Shown: positions 1 to 8,975, numbered from the stretch's first letter. The stretch: 64,000 nucleotides of DNA from JAUMBM01 sp964645715 (GCA_964645715.1 CAZYAO010000004.1:62001-126000); one strand, 5' to 3'. The notes: generated by a model not told the origin, from the sequence alone. Numbers and translations are program-made.

Positions 1-2
1 CA

Positions 3-137
3 GCAGCAGCTCACAGGCCGCCCTACGGATCCGACGGGGATTATTTCAGCAAACCCAGCGCAGAAGATGTATTCCAGCGTGTTTATCAGCTGATGAGTGA
101 GGCAGATCCTGCTCGCTTTGTACCTTTTGGCGGCTGA
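3..137 (+). CDS. C-terminal end of an unidentified protein (partial)
   Basis: An open frame enters from the left edge and ends with TGA at 135-137, giving about 44 residues that finish in ADPARFVPFGG. The other two forward frames are closed within the first 110 bases, and the composition resembles the neighbouring coding DNA, so this is probably the 3' end of a real gene. I do not recognise the family. The last codons GGC GGC TGA form the left half of the palindrome GGCGGCTGATGCCGCC (129-144), so the stop codon lies inside a type A element. Confidence 0.55.
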   Translation, partial: AAAHRPPYGSDGDYFSKPSAEDVFQRVYQLMSEADPARFVPFGG

Positions 138-248
138 TGCCGCCGAAGGGTGTCTCATGTAAGCGTTTGTGTGTTGTTTTTTTTTCAAAAAAAACAGCAC
201 ACAAACGCTCGGTCGGTGTTTTTTTGGCGGCTAGTGCCGCAAAAAAAA
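123..248. repeat. Composite palindrome A-B-A (three adjacent hairpins)
   Basis: Three hairpins sit side by side. The first is type A, 123-150, core GGCGGCTGATGCCGCC. The second is type B-like, 162-209, with an arm starting AGCGTTTGTGTG, a T-run/A-run centre and one G-T wobble. The third, 219-247, has core GCGGC-TAGT-GCCGC flanked by T7 and A8. The A-run is shared with the next palindrome. Any of them could end transcription of the upstream plus-strand gene, but three in a row is more than a terminator needs. Matching cores recur through the window. Confidence 0.75.
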
Positions 249-280
249 GCGCCTCGGCAGCTGCCGAGGCGCTTTTTTTT
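241..280. terminator. Perfect bidirectional intrinsic terminator
   Basis: A perfect 40-nt palindrome: A8, then a 12-bp GC-rich arm (AGCGCCTCGGCA) and its mirror, then T8. It works as a hairpin with a U-tract in both directions and sits at the 3' end of the minus-strand barrel gene, whose TAA stop (279-281 on the plus strand) overlaps its edge. Confidence 0.85.
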
Positions 281-3182
281 ATTTTCCGCCACCACTACCG
301 CCGCGCCCGGGCGCTGCCGGAGGCGTGCCAAAGCTGCGTAAGTTGTAGGTAAAATTAAGCATAAAATACTGCGTCAGTACCCGGTTGATACTGTCTTCAA
401 TGAAGGTCTCCGTGACATTTCGACCCACACTCGTATTTTGCTTCAGGATGTCAAACACAGACAAACTAACTTCAGCACCCTTATTTTTCAGGAATTTATA
501 GCCGACAGCTGCATTCCAGAGCACAAAATTTGTGTTGAAGCCCTCCCCCAAACCAGTATAGGTAGTCTGCACCAAGTCTGTATTGATGCGCAGACTCTTG
601 GTAGGCATCCAGTTGAGGCGCAGGCTTGCCGTGTGAAAAAAGAAGTCACTGTTGAGTGTAGGCTGCAGGCTGTTGTCGACAATGTTGTAAGTCGCGTTGT
701 AGCCGATGTTAAAATCGATTTGCTGACTGATATTGCTGCTCAGCACCACGCCCGTGCTGGCATTATAGGTATTGGCTTCGTTGACAGCACCGTTGATCAG
801 ACTGGGGCTGAGGCGATAAGTGACCCCCGTATTCAGGTTGAGGTTGCTCTTGATGAATGTAAGCGGCAGCCCGTAAGTGAGGAACAGCTGGGTATTCCAG
901 GCGCCATCCAGGTTTACCGGCCGATTGAGCTGGGCACCGCGGCGCAGCAGCAGGCCGTCCTGCAACAAAGTATCCACGTTGGTAGCAATCAGTGCCTCGT
1001 TGCCAATAAAATCGGTGTTCCTCGTAGCACTGGCCAATACAAAGATGGTATGCCCTCTGGTTGGCAGTGACTTGTTGTAGCGCAAAGAGACAAAGTGATT
1101 GAGCTGCTGCCGCAGATCGGCATTGCCGGTAGACAGTAACAGCGGGTTGCTGTTGTCTACGACGTTTTGCAGCTGGCTCACAGAAGGTACGTTGGTGAAG
1201 CTCCGTAGGAAAATCCGCAGGCTGGTAGAGCGCTCAGGTGCGTAAGTAAAGAAAGCGAAAGGCAGCAGATTATTGAACGTGCGGTCAATATCTAACAGAC
1301 TCGGGAATACTTGTTCGCCCGTAAGGCGTGTATTTTGCACGTCTGCGCCTACGGCAAGATTGACCTTGCTGCCCAGGTTGTAGCGATAACGGAGACCAGC
1401 GCGCTGGGTCGTCACCTCATTGTCGAGTTGGTTAGACAGGAGGGTATCGAGCAGCGAATAGGTCCCATTTGTCTCATCCAGGCGATTGGTATAGCGATCA
1501 GTTCTGTTGTCCGTCCAAGAGGGAGAGTAGTTGAATTGCAGCTGGCTGTTCTTGCCGATAGGCTCTGTGTAAGAGATGAATGAAGAGAGTGTCAGACCAG
1601 CTGTTTCATTATCAGCCTGCTGGTCAATATTGACCTGGGGTCGTATGGGCAGGTAATAGAGCGTACCCGAATTCAGCCCGCTGACCCCCTCCCGCTCATT
1701 GAGGTCTGTGGTCAGATTGACAGATATGGTACGGCCACGCTTTTGGAAGCGGTGCTGGTAGAGGATGTTGTTGTTGAGACTGAGTCCTGTATTGTCCGCA
1801 TTGAGCCGGTTGGTGGTTCGGTTGAGCAGCAGGAACTCATTGCTGTCGTCAGCGCCGAAGTTACTTCCATTGAGAAAGCTATTGGCCAGATTGCTTTGCA
1901 GGTTTACACGGGGACTGATGATAATCGAATTCATGCTGTCGATTGTGTACTCTAGCCGCATGCTTAGGCGATGATTGCCATTCTCATTGCTCGTTTCGTT
2001 ATTCTCACTATACAATTGTGCCAGCGTCTCTGTCACAAAATAGCGACGAGAGAGCTCGCTCAGGTTATTGTTTTCCGATTGATTGTAAAAATAGCTGGCA
2101 TTGATTTTCCACTTACCCAAGACGTCGGTAAAGTTGAGTCCGATTGCATTGGTTGAACTGATGCCATTTTGCTGCCCGATGGTGAAATCGGAAGCGCTGG
2201 GACCCTGCGACCGCCAGCGACCACCACCGCCACCGCCGCCGCCGCCGGGGCCACCCATCCTACTGCCACCACTATTTCCACTACTGCCCAATACCCCCAA
2301 AATGTCCTGTGAACTGAAGTTCTGCTGATTGACATTATTGAACATGCTGATGAGCGATATGCGCCGTTTACCTTTGAAGTAGTTGAGGTTGGCGCCGGCG
2401 AGATAGCGATCATCGGTGCCATAGCCTGCGTAGACGCGACCAAACTGACCGGCATTCATGCCGGGTCGGGTCACAATATTGATAGTCTTCTCTGTATTAC
2501 CATCATTAAAACCGGTAAAGCGCGACTGGTCGCTTTGGCGGTCAAAAACCTGAATCTTATCAACCACTTCGGCAGGCAGGTTTCTGAGCGCTGCCACTGC
2601 ATCATCGCCAAAGAATTCCTGACCGTCGATGGTCACCCGCCGCACATTTTCTCCCTGCGCCTGCACGGTCCCCCCCTGCACAGTAACCCCCGGCATTTTA
2701 GCTACCAGGTCCTCGGAAGAAGCGTCCGTGTTTACTTTATAGGCTCGGGCATTGTATTCGGTAGTATCGCCGATTTGCTCAGATCGCGTCTGTACGCCTG
2801 CTACCACTACGGTCTCCAGTTCCTGTGCGGACGGCTGTAGCTGTAACACACCCAGATCAACCGGTGTGCGACCAACCGTCACAGACTGCTCCAAAGGCTG
2901 ATAGCCAATGTAGGTAGCCCTCAACTTGTATATGCCCGGACGAAGAGCCCGAATGGTGAAAGCACCTTCAACATCTGTCACCTCTCCCCTTACAATATTG
3001 GTATCGGCTTGGTACTGAAGCGTCACATTGACACCAATAAGCGGAGTGGCACCGTCTTTTTCAAAAAATTTACCCGTGACAACGCCTGGCGGCTGAGCCC
3101 ATGCTGTAAAACCTGTGAGCAGGCAAGCAGCAATAAGTAAGTGTCTGTGTAAGTTTAGATAATACCCGTTCGTTCGATTCAT
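279..3182 (-). CDS. TonB-dependent receptor-like outer-membrane beta-barrel protein with carboxypeptidase-regulatory domain
   Basis: 967 residues. Residues 1-30 are a signal peptide ending at AWAQ. Residues about 33-115 form a carboxypeptidase-regulatory-like beta-sandwich (GVVTGKF to LGVLQLQPS). A plug-like segment with VVVAGVQTRSEQIGDTTEYN and DGQEFFGDDA follows, then a long outer-membrane barrel. This is the outer membrane beta-barrel family common in Bacteroidota, related to TonB receptors. It has no SusD partner here, so the substrate cannot be predicted. A run of about nine glycines near residue 315 is encoded by a GC-only repeat, and the C-terminus is Gly/Pro-rich (APGRGGSGGGK). It is monocistronic, closed by the terminator at 241-280. 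Confidence 0.9.
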   Translation of the reverse strand: MNRTNGYYLNLHRHLLIAACLLTGFTAWAQPPGVVTGKFFEKDGATPLIGVNVTLQYQADTNIVRGEVTDVEGAFTIRALRPGIYKLRATYIGYQPLEQSVTVGRTPVDLGVLQLQPSAQELETVVVAGVQTRSEQIGDTTEYNARAYKVNTDASSEDLVAKMPGVTVQGGTVQAQGENVRRVTIDGQEFFGDDAVAALRNLPAEVVDKIQVFDRQSDQSRFTGFNDGNTEKTINIVTRPGMNAGQFGRVYAGYGTDDRYLAGANLNYFKGKRRISLISMFNNVNQQNFSSQDILGVLGSSGNSGGSRMGGPGGGGGGGGGRWRSQGPSASDFTIGQQNGISSTNAIGLNFTDVLGKWKINASYFYNQSENNNLSELSRRYFVTETLAQLYSENNETSNENGNHRLSMRLEYTIDSMNSIIISPRVNLQSNLANSFLNGSNFGADDSNEFLLLNRTTNRLNADNTGLSLNNNILYQHRFQKRGRTISVNLTTDLNEREGVSGLNSGTLYYLPIRPQVNIDQQADNETAGLTLSSFISYTEPIGKNSQLQFNYSPSWTDNRTDRYTNRLDETNGTYSLLDTLLSNQLDNEVTTQRAGLRYRYNLGSKVNLAVGADVQNTRLTGEQVFPSLLDIDRTFNNLLPFAFFTYAPERSTSLRIFLRSFTNVPSVSQLQNVVDNSNPLLLSTGNADLRQQLNHFVSLRYNKSLPTRGHTIFVLASATRNTDFIGNEALIATNVDTLLQDGLLLRRGAQLNRPVNLDGAWNTQLFLTYGLPLTFIKSNLNLNTGVTYRLSPSLINGAVNEANTYNASTGVVLSSNISQQIDFNIGYNATYNIVDNSLQPTLNSDFFFHTASLRLNWMPTKSLRINTDLVQTTYTGLGEGFNTNFVLWNAAVGYKFLKNKGAEVSLSVFDILKQNTSVGRNVTETFIEDSINRVLTQYFMLNFTYNLRSFGTPPAAPGRGGSGGGK

Positions 3183-3891
3183 GTTGGGCTTGATTAAATA
3201 AGTAAGTTTCTTTTATGCGCGAGCATCTCGGCTTGTCACCTGATTGCCTGCCCTGATTCATACCCGACAATTTTGACAGGCTCAAACCAATCGGTATCAA
3301 ATACCCCCAAAGCCTGACAGTTGTATGACAATTGTTGATATCCGGTAACAAATGTGTATTAACCCTTTTTGAGCGCTTTTTGTTGAGCCTCGTTCTGGTT
3401 AAGCACAGTAAAGCCACAAATCCCTGAGCATCCGGCTCTATCAAGGCTAAGGCTGGTGGTCACTACATAGATCATTCCGCCGAATCAACCGAATATTATT
3501 TTGATTATTTCGCCGTTAAAAAGTTTAATGCCCTGAATTCCTGCAGTGTATTAAACAACCATTTTTTACAATCCATTCACTTCAAAAATTATGCGATTGG
3601 CATCAAGCCTTGCAATAGCCTGCCTGCCGCCCGCAAACTGCACCCGCTAAACGCGCCCAGAACAAAAAAATTTTGTTTGAAAATCAAGCCAATAAATGGC
3701 AAACATACAGTACAAATCATGGTGTTTTACGAATGAGCAAAATATTATTCTACATCTAGCCCAGGCTTACGTACGTTACTGAAGAACAGCAGACAACAAG
3801 ACAGCAAAAAATTTGGGCATTATCAAATTATTGCAGATATTTGTTGAGTATTTGTGCCATGTCTCGGATAAACATATCAAAAAAATCACGC
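3183..3891. other. Non-coding divergent intergenic region, about 700 bp
   Basis: This lies between the divergent barrel gene and the small secreted-protein gene and must contain both promoters. I found no TAnnTTTG box at a convincing distance from either start, no RNA gene and no repeat core. The short open frames crossing it have no coding character. It is more AT-rich than its surroundings. Confidence 0.5.
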
Positions 3892-4260
3892 ATGCAGCGT
3901 TACATTATTTTGGCAGTACTGCTCACCACTGCCTGCCTGGGTTCGCTAACTGCCCAGTCTGCTTTTGTACCTTCAGGAAGCTCCCCTGCTACTGCCAAAG
4001 CTGACAGTTGGTCGGTATACGCGGACAGCGAAAACAATCTATACTATATTGACTTCGAAAAGCTCCGCGTAAACCTCAGCAGCATTGTACTGCTCGATGG
4101 CAACGGTAAGGCTGTCTTCGAAAAAGAAGTACACCACCTGCCTGTCAATACAATTTTTGAATTGGACTTCAATTCCTTCCCGGAGGGCAAATATGTGCTG
4201 GAGCTTCGCTCTTACACGACAACACTCAGGGAAAACATAGATTTCAGGCCTCGCCGGTAG
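3892..4260 (+). CDS. Small secreted protein, DUF3244 / sorting-domain-like fold
   Basis: 122 residues from the ATG at 3892. Upstream in-frame alternatives are ATG 3859 and TTG 3841; I chose 3892 because it gives a compact signal peptide (MQRYIILAVLLTTACLGSLTAQ). The mature part has a beta-rich pattern: VYADSENNLYYIDF, IVLLDGNGKAVFEK, LDFNSFPEGKYVLEL. It resembles small DUF3244 secreted proteins and type IX sorting-domain folds (a strand pair, then FPEGKYVLEL). It is short and alone, so it is unlikely to be a cargo protein with its own catalytic domain. Family assignment is tentative. Confidence 0.7.
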   Translation: MQRYIILAVLLTTACLGSLTAQSAFVPSGSSPATAKADSWSVYADSENNLYYIDFEKLRVNLSSIVLLDGNGKAVFEKEVHHLPVNTIFELDFNSFPEGKYVLELRSYTTTLRENIDFRPRR

Positions 4261-4326
4261 TTTTTTTCAGCGGGTGCTGAAAGACAAAAGTTTGGGTATT
4301 GTTGCTTTCAGCAGCAACATTCGGAG

Positions 4327-4358
4327 CATTTTGGGGCAGTGACTACTGCCCCAAAGTG
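4327..4358. terminator. Hairpin between convergent genes
   Basis: A 14-bp stem (CATTTTGGGGCAGT with its complement, one wobble) and loop GACT lies between the secreted-protein gene and the convergent RimK-like gene. It is a likely shared terminator. Its TTTTGGGGC arm resembles arms of the A-type palindromes, but the GGCGGC core is missing. Confidence 0.65.
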
Positions 4359-4455
4359 TTCTTGTATTTAAGTGTTATACTCCAGCCACGAAATTTTCTA
4401 AAATGCTTGTGGAAGGCTCTTCTTGTACCTGTACAGCCGAGCCGCATAGCCCTGC

Positions 4456-5355
4456 TCAGGCAAGTGTGATTTTTTTGCCGTTGATTTTTTTTTCGATAAG
4501 TTCGTAAAATTTACTAGCCACGTCTAGTCCGGTAATCTGCTCGATACCCTCCAGTCCGGGCGATGTATTTACCTCCATCACGAGCAGTCCGCGCTTGCTG
4601 GGCAGCAGGTCGATACCGGCCACATCCAGCTCCATGGATTGGGCAACCTCCTTGACAAACTGCTGGTCTTCCCACGAAAGTTCAACCATTTCGGCTGTCC
4701 CCCCCCTGTGCAAATTCGATCTGAATTCACCCGATCTGGCGCGCCGCTGCATAGTAGCGACAATTTCTCCGTCGATGACAATTGCCCGTATGTCCGAGCC
4801 TTCGGCTTCCCGGATAAACTCCTGTATCAGCACGGGCTGCCCAAAACGTTCAAACATTGCAAGAGCGGATATCAGTTTTTCATGAGATGTTACCAGCATC
4901 ACCCCTATGCCGTGCGTACCTTCCAGCGGCTTTACCACCAGCGGGAAACCGCCTACCATCTCTGCGAAGTCGCCCGCCTCCTGCGCTTTACCTCCTGCCA
5001 TCACCGTGAGCGGAGTCGGAAAGCCCTTAACGCTTACGTGTTGCAGGCTGCGCATTTTGTTGCGGGCACGCAACAAGGCCTCAGCCCGGGTAGTAGTGGG
5101 TATACCCATGAGCTCGAAATGACTCACGACAGAGGCACCCACATTAGTCACGCTCGAGCCAACCCGGGGGATGATGCCTTCAAGTGCATCCATCGATTGA
5201 CCGTCGTAATACACAGCCCCCCCCTGCGGACCAATCAGCAGATGGCAGCGGGCGTGGTCAATGATATGAACTATATGCCCTCTTGATTCACCTGCTTCCC
5301 GTAAGCGTTGAGTACTGTAAAGTGCTGGCCCGCGCGACAATATGCCTATGTTCAT
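4456..5355 (-). CDS. rimK: RimK-family ATP-grasp alpha-L-glutamate ligase
   Basis: 299 residues from the ATG at 5355. Members join amino acids, classically glutamate, to the C-terminus of ribosomal protein S6 or related acceptors using ATP. The start is fixed by MNIGILSRGPALYSTQRL, the usual RimK N-terminus, and by an AAGGAG ribosome site 8 nt upstream (5364-5369 on the plus strand). The much longer open frame upstream is not coding. Visible motifs are FPLVVKPLEGTHGIGVML (ATP-grasp lid), QEFIREAEGSDIRAIVIDG, and the metal-binding end AGIDLLPSKRGLLVMEVNTS. Length is typical of the family. No peptidase partner is adjacent, so the acceptor is unknown. Confidence 0.92.
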   Translation of the reverse strand: MNIGILSRGPALYSTQRLREAGESRGHIVHIIDHARCHLLIGPQGGAVYYDGQSMDALEGIIPRVGSSVTNVGASVVSHFELMGIPTTTRAEALLRARNKMRSLQHVSVKGFPTPLTVMAGGKAQEAGDFAEMVGGFPLVVKPLEGTHGIGVMLVTSHEKLISALAMFERFGQPVLIQEFIREAEGSDIRAIVIDGEIVATMQRRARSGEFRSNLHRGGTAEMVELSWEDQQFVKEVAQSMELDVAGIDLLPSKRGLLVMEVNTSPGLEGIEQITGLDVASKFYELIEKKINGKKITLA

Positions 5356-5595
5356 ATACTTCACTCCTTGTTGGCATCCCCTACTGAAAGAATGGCTAAA
5401 TTTACGGCCGGAGCAACAAATTGTCATCTTTGTCGGTCGATTAATTTGCACGACAATTGCGTACAGACAGCTATCGATCTGCTCATTCACCACCTCTACG
5501 TAAACACAAACACAGATAATCAGCAGTTTACAACCCACCTCCTGTCCACCCCCCCATAGCCGCGCTACAGGAATCTTTTCTTCCGCCAAATTGTA

Positions 5596-5603
5596 TATAT
5601 TTG
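5596..5603 (+). promoter_or_regulatory. Bacteroidota -7 box of the ABC-F gene
   Basis: TATATTTG matches the TAnnTTTG -7 consensus, followed by CAC, about 24 nt ahead of the GTG start at 5628. It overlaps the TTG at 5601, which rules that codon out as the start. No clear TTTG -33 element is present, only T-rich sequence. Confidence 0.65.
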
Positions 5604-5627
5604 CACTTTCAATACTTACAACAGACC

Positions 5628-7496
5628 GTGATATACCTCGAGCTTGAAAACGTTTCTAAGTCGTATGGCGAAAAGATACTTTTTGAAAGTATCAGCCTGC
5701 CGCTCAATAAGAACAACAAGGTTGCGCTGGTCGCCAAGAACGGCACCGGCAAGACAACCCTGCTGCGCGTAGCAGCAGGTGTAGATCTGCCCGAGGGCGT
5801 GGGCTCGCGCGTCTACGTACACAGGGATGCGCGCTTGGCCTACCTGTCGCAAGACCCGGATTTTGACCCCCAGCAGACGGTCATTGATGCCGTACTGGAC
5901 GGTGACAGCCCCGTCGTGAGGGCTACGCGCCGCTATGAGCGGGCGCTCATCCTGCCTGACATGGAAGCAGACCTGCAGGCGGCACTGGTTGAGATGGATG
6001 ACCATAAGGCCTGGGACTTTGAGGCTCGTGTCAAAGAAGTTCTCAGCAAGCTCAAAATTAACCGATTTGACCAAAAAATCGGCAGTCTTTCCGGCGGCCA
6101 GCGCAAGCGGCTTGCGCTGGCGCAAATTATCATACACGAACCTGACCTGCTCATCCTCGATGAGCCTACCAACCACCTCGACCTCGATATGATCGAATGG
6201 CTGGAAGAGTACCTCTCCCAGCCTGGCCTGACCCTCCTCATGGTCACCCACGACCGCTATTTTCTGGAAAGGGTCTGCGACCATATCATCGAGCTCGAGC
6301 ATGGTAAATTATACCGCTACAGCGGCAACTACACCGCTTTTCTCGAAAAAAAGGCTATCCGGCAGGAGACCGGGCAGAGTGAGTGGGAGAAAGACCGCAA
6401 GCTGCTGAAGCGCGAGCTTGAATGGGTCAACCGCTCCCCTCAGGCACGTACCACCAAAGCAAAGTCGCGCATCGATGCCGCCGATTTGCTGCGTGAGAAG
6501 GTTGAAAACCATACGGTCGACAAAGATCTTCAAATAGAAATCAAGGGACAGCGGCTTGGCAAGAAAATCCTGGAAGCTCACCACATCGGCAAAACTTACG
6601 ATGGCGTACCCATCGTGGAAGGGTTTACCTATAAATTCTCGCAGGGCGAACGCGTTGGTATTGTTGGTCCCAACGGTGTGGGAAAGTCAACTTTTCTAAA
6701 AATGCTGCTGCAGGAAATCAGGCCTGACGCGGGGAAAGTAGTTGTTGGCGGCAACACCGTGTTTGGATACTACGGACAGGAAGGCATACAACTAGCGCAG
6801 GACAAGCGCGTTATCGATGTCATTCGGGATATAGCCGAATTTATACCGCTCGAAAAGGGCCAGAAGCTGACGGCCGCGCAGCTGTTGGAGCGCTTCCTCT
6901 TTAGCCGTGCCCAACAGCAGGTGTTCGTCAGCCAGCTCAGTGGTGGTGAGCGGCGCAGGCTCTACCTGCTCACCATCCTGATGACCAATCCCAATTTCCT
7001 GGTACTCGATGAGCCCACCAACGATCTGGATATTCTCACACTCAATGTATTAGAGGACTTCCTGCTAGAGTTTCCCGGCTGCGTGCTCATCGTTTCACAC
7101 GACCGCTACTTCCTCGATAAGCTGGTGGATCACCTGTTTATCTTTGAGGGCAAGGGGCATATACGGGACTTTTTGGGCGACTACTCCGATTATCGCGAGC
7201 TGCAGAAGCAGCAGGAACGAGAACAGCGCAGGCAGGAGCGCAGCGAGCAGCAGCAGCGCAAGACGGAAGCCGTCCGTTTGCAGCCGGGTCTGAATCCGGA
7301 GCAGAAAAAAGAGCTCAAACGCATTGAAAAACAGATTGCCGAGCTGGAAAGACAAAAGCAGGAAATTAGCCTGCAATTTGAACAGGCCGACCTGACGGCC
7401 GACCGCATCACCGACCTGTCCAAACAGCTGGGCAAGTTGCAGGAAGAACTGGAGAGTAAAGAATTGAGATGGATGGAACTCGCTGAACTGGATTAA
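5628..7496 (+). CDS. uup: ABC-F ATPase, Uup-like
   Basis: 622 residues from GTG 5628 (first residues MIYLELENVSKSYGEKIL). Two ABC cassettes: Walker A AKNGTGKTT near residue 40, signature SLSGGQRKR, Walker B LLILDEPTNHLDL; then GPNGVGKST, QLSGGERRR and FLVLDEPTNDLDI. Between them lies the ABC-F linker with the Arg/Lys-rich ARTTKAKSR segment. Residues from about 530 on form a Gln/Arg/Glu-rich coiled coil, the Uup-type C-terminal domain. There are no membrane segments. ABC-F proteins act on the ribosome in the cytosol, and Uup relatives also affect transposon excision and ribosome assembly. A function beyond translation ATPase is not shown by the sequence. Confidence 0.9.
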   Translation: MIYLELENVSKSYGEKILFESISLPLNKNNKVALVAKNGTGKTTLLRVAAGVDLPEGVGSRVYVHRDARLAYLSQDPDFDPQQTVIDAVLDGDSPVVRATRRYERALILPDMEADLQAALVEMDDHKAWDFEARVKEVLSKLKINRFDQKIGSLSGGQRKRLALAQIIIHEPDLLILDEPTNHLDLDMIEWLEEYLSQPGLTLLMVTHDRYFLERVCDHIIELEHGKLYRYSGNYTAFLEKKAIRQETGQSEWEKDRKLLKRELEWVNRSPQARTTKAKSRIDAADLLREKVENHTVDKDLQIEIKGQRLGKKILEAHHIGKTYDGVPIVEGFTYKFSQGERVGIVGPNGVGKSTFLKMLLQEIRPDAGKVVVGGNTVFGYYGQEGIQLAQDKRVIDVIRDIAEFIPLEKGQKLTAAQLLERFLFSRAQQQVFVSQLSGGERRRLYLLTILMTNPNFLVLDEPTNDLDILTLNVLEDFLLEFPGCVLIVSHDRYFLDKLVDHLFIFEGKGHIRDFLGDYSDYRELQKQQEREQRRQERSEQQQRKTEAVRLQPGLNPEQKKELKRIEKQIAELERQKQEISLQFEQADLTADRITDLSKQLGKLQEELESKELRWMELAELD

Positions 7497-7497
7497 T

Positions 7498-7665
7498 ATG
7501 GGATATCAAAGCCGCAATCGCAAGTACCTGACGCCTCGTGAAAAAAATGCCCGCACCCGCTGGCACGCCCTCAGGTTGATCCTGTTTTTGCTGTTGGGGG
7601 GGCTGCTGTGGGTTATCAAAAATCGCCAGTCTTATTGGGCATGGCTAGAAACTTTTTTCTACTAA
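7498..7665 (+). CDS. Small single-pass membrane protein (55 aa)
   Basis: An ATG directly after the ABC-F stop (TAATATG) opens 55 codons ending TAA at 7663-7665. The peptide has a basic N-terminus (YQSRNRKYLTPREKNARTR), one hydrophobic helix (LILFLLLGGLLWVI), and a short tail ending WLETFFY. The TAA overlaps the ATG of moaD by one base (TAATG), so the three genes form a coupled string. I do not recognise the family. Position, overlap and composition support a real gene. Confidence 0.6.
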   Translation: MGYQSRNRKYLTPREKNARTRWHALRLILFLLLGGLLWVIKNRQSYWAWLETFFY

Positions 7666-7919
7666 TGCAAGCGTTGCTAACTGTCACCGTTTTGGCCTTC
7701 GGTATCAGCCGTGATATCATGGGCACTTCCTCGCTAACCCTGTCTTTTGAATCCCCCTGTACAGTGGGCGACTTGCGCCGGCAGTTGCTGGCACGCTGGC
7801 CGGCCATGTCCACGCTGGCCAGTCTGGCGATTGCTGTCAACAGCGATTACGCCATGGATGACCGGCTGCTGCAACCCGACGATGAGGTAGCGCTCATTCC
7901 TCCGGTCAGTGGCGGCTAA
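7665..7919 (+). CDS. moaD: MoaD, small subunit of molybdopterin synthase (ThiS/MoaD ubiquitin-like)
   Basis: 84 residues from the ATG at 7665, which overlaps the preceding stop. The beta-grasp pattern (VTVLAFGISRDIMG, TVGDLRRQLLARWPAM, AVNSDYAMDDRLLQPDDEVALIPPVSGG) and the C-terminal Gly-Gly are the family hallmarks. The GG end is adenylated and carries the sulfur for molybdopterin. No moaE or other moa gene is present in the window, so the partner must be elsewhere. A related sulfur carrier is possible, but the DDEVALIPPVSGG end is classic MoaD. The GG-stop codons GGCGGCTAA sit in a short inverted repeat (GTGGC..GCCAC). Confidence 0.88.
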   Translation: MQALLTVTVLAFGISRDIMGTSSLTLSFESPCTVGDLRRQLLARWPAMSTLASLAIAVNSDYAMDDRLLQPDDEVALIPPVSGG

Positions 7920-7970
7920 GCCACGCTACCAAAACAAAACCGTATTGTTTAATCATCCGTGCTGAGGCCC

Positions 7971-8972
7971 ATGAGAACCAAAGAAGACTCACGCGTTCTG
8001 TTGTATGCGCTACTTCTGGGCATCGTGCTCATGGTTGCCAAATTTACAGGCTGGCTGCTCACCGGCTCCAACGCCATTCTTACGGATGCACTCGAGAGCA
8101 TTGTCAATGTGGTAGCGGGAGGTATCGCCTGGTACAGTTTGTGGCTTGCAGCTCACCCAGCCGACAGCAATCATCCCTATGGGCACGGCAAAGTCGAGTT
8201 TATCTCTGCTGGTGTTGAAGGGGCGCTTATCAGTTTTGCCGGCCTGAGCATCATCATCAAGTCGACCTACAATTTTTTTCACCCCCAACAACTTGAGCGG
8301 CTGGACCTGGGGCTACTGATTACGGCTGGCAGCGGAGCTGTCAACCTGTTGCTGGGCTGGTGGCTGCGCCAGCACGGAAAAAAGCGAAACTCACTCACCA
8401 TGGCAGCGAGTGGTCAGCACTTAATGAGCGATGCCTATTCCTCCGCTGGCCTGCTAGTCGGCCTGCTGGCTATCCAACTGACAGGTCTGATGATGCTCGA
8501 CAATGTTTTTGCCATCGGCCTGGGAGTACTGATTATCGTTATCGGCCTGCGACTCGTGCGCCGTTCGCTGGCAGGCATCATGGATGAAGCCGATGAGCCG
8601 CTCATGGCCGGTCTGGTTGCCGAAATGAACAGGGGACGATCCCACAATTGGATTGATGTGCACAATTTGCGGCTCATCCGATATGGTGCAGAACTGCACC
8701 TCGACTGCCACCTCACACTCCCTTGGTACTTCAATACCCGGCAGTCTCACGATGAAGTCAAAGCTTTTGAGGCGCTCATAGACCGATACGAGGGACAGCC
8801 GGTAGAGATGTTTGTACATGTCGACCCTTGTGAGCCCCCTCTCTCCTGCCAGGTTTGTCCCAAGCAGGACTGTGCCGAGCGGCAGGCACCACTTGTGGAT
8901 ATTGTACCATGGACGATTGACAATGTGCGGGAAAATCACAAACACAGCTTTCATTTTTCTCCAAAAAAATAA
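7971..8972 (+). CDS. Cation diffusion facilitator (CDF) family metal transporter
   Basis: 333 residues from ATG 7971; an in-frame GTG lies at 7959. Six hydrophobic segments are followed by a cytosolic domain, the CDF plan, with HPYGHGKVEF after the second helix. TM5 carries the metal motif HLMSD (HxxxD). The matching TM2 site reads ESIVN where YiiP has DxxxD, so two of four ligands are altered; this may shift metal specificity. The C-terminus is rich in Cys and His (CEPPLSCQVCPKQDC, then HKHSFHF), a probable cytosolic metal sensor. These proteins export divalent metals such as Zn, Mn or Fe by proton antiport. The gene is 51 bp after moaD and may be cotranscribed with it. Confidence 0.88.
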   Translation: MRTKEDSRVLLYALLLGIVLMVAKFTGWLLTGSNAILTDALESIVNVVAGGIAWYSLWLAAHPADSNHPYGHGKVEFISAGVEGALISFAGLSIIIKSTYNFFHPQQLERLDLGLLITAGSGAVNLLLGWWLRQHGKKRNSLTMAASGQHLMSDAYSSAGLLVGLLAIQLTGLMMLDNVFAIGLGVLIIVIGLRLVRRSLAGIMDEADEPLMAGLVAEMNRGRSHNWIDVHNLRLIRYGAELHLDCHLTLPWYFNTRQSHDEVKAFEALIDRYEGQPVEMFVHVDPCEPPLSCQVCPKQDCAERQAPLVDIVPWTIDNVRENHKHSFHFSPKK

Positions 8973-8975
8973 GGC

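Noticed and set aside
3070..3444. 124-codon minus-strand open frame overlapping the start of the barrel gene
   Set aside because: It overlaps the signal-peptide region out of frame and has no coding pattern.
5601..5627. TTG 5601 as the start of the ABC-F gene
   Set aside because: The codon is part of the TATATTTG -7 box; transcription should begin downstream of it.
7906..7925. Inverted repeat GTGGC..GCCAC at the moaD stop as another type A palindrome
   Set aside because: Only five pairs, and GGCGGCTAA is simply the Gly-Gly-stop end of MoaD; too weak to count as a family member.
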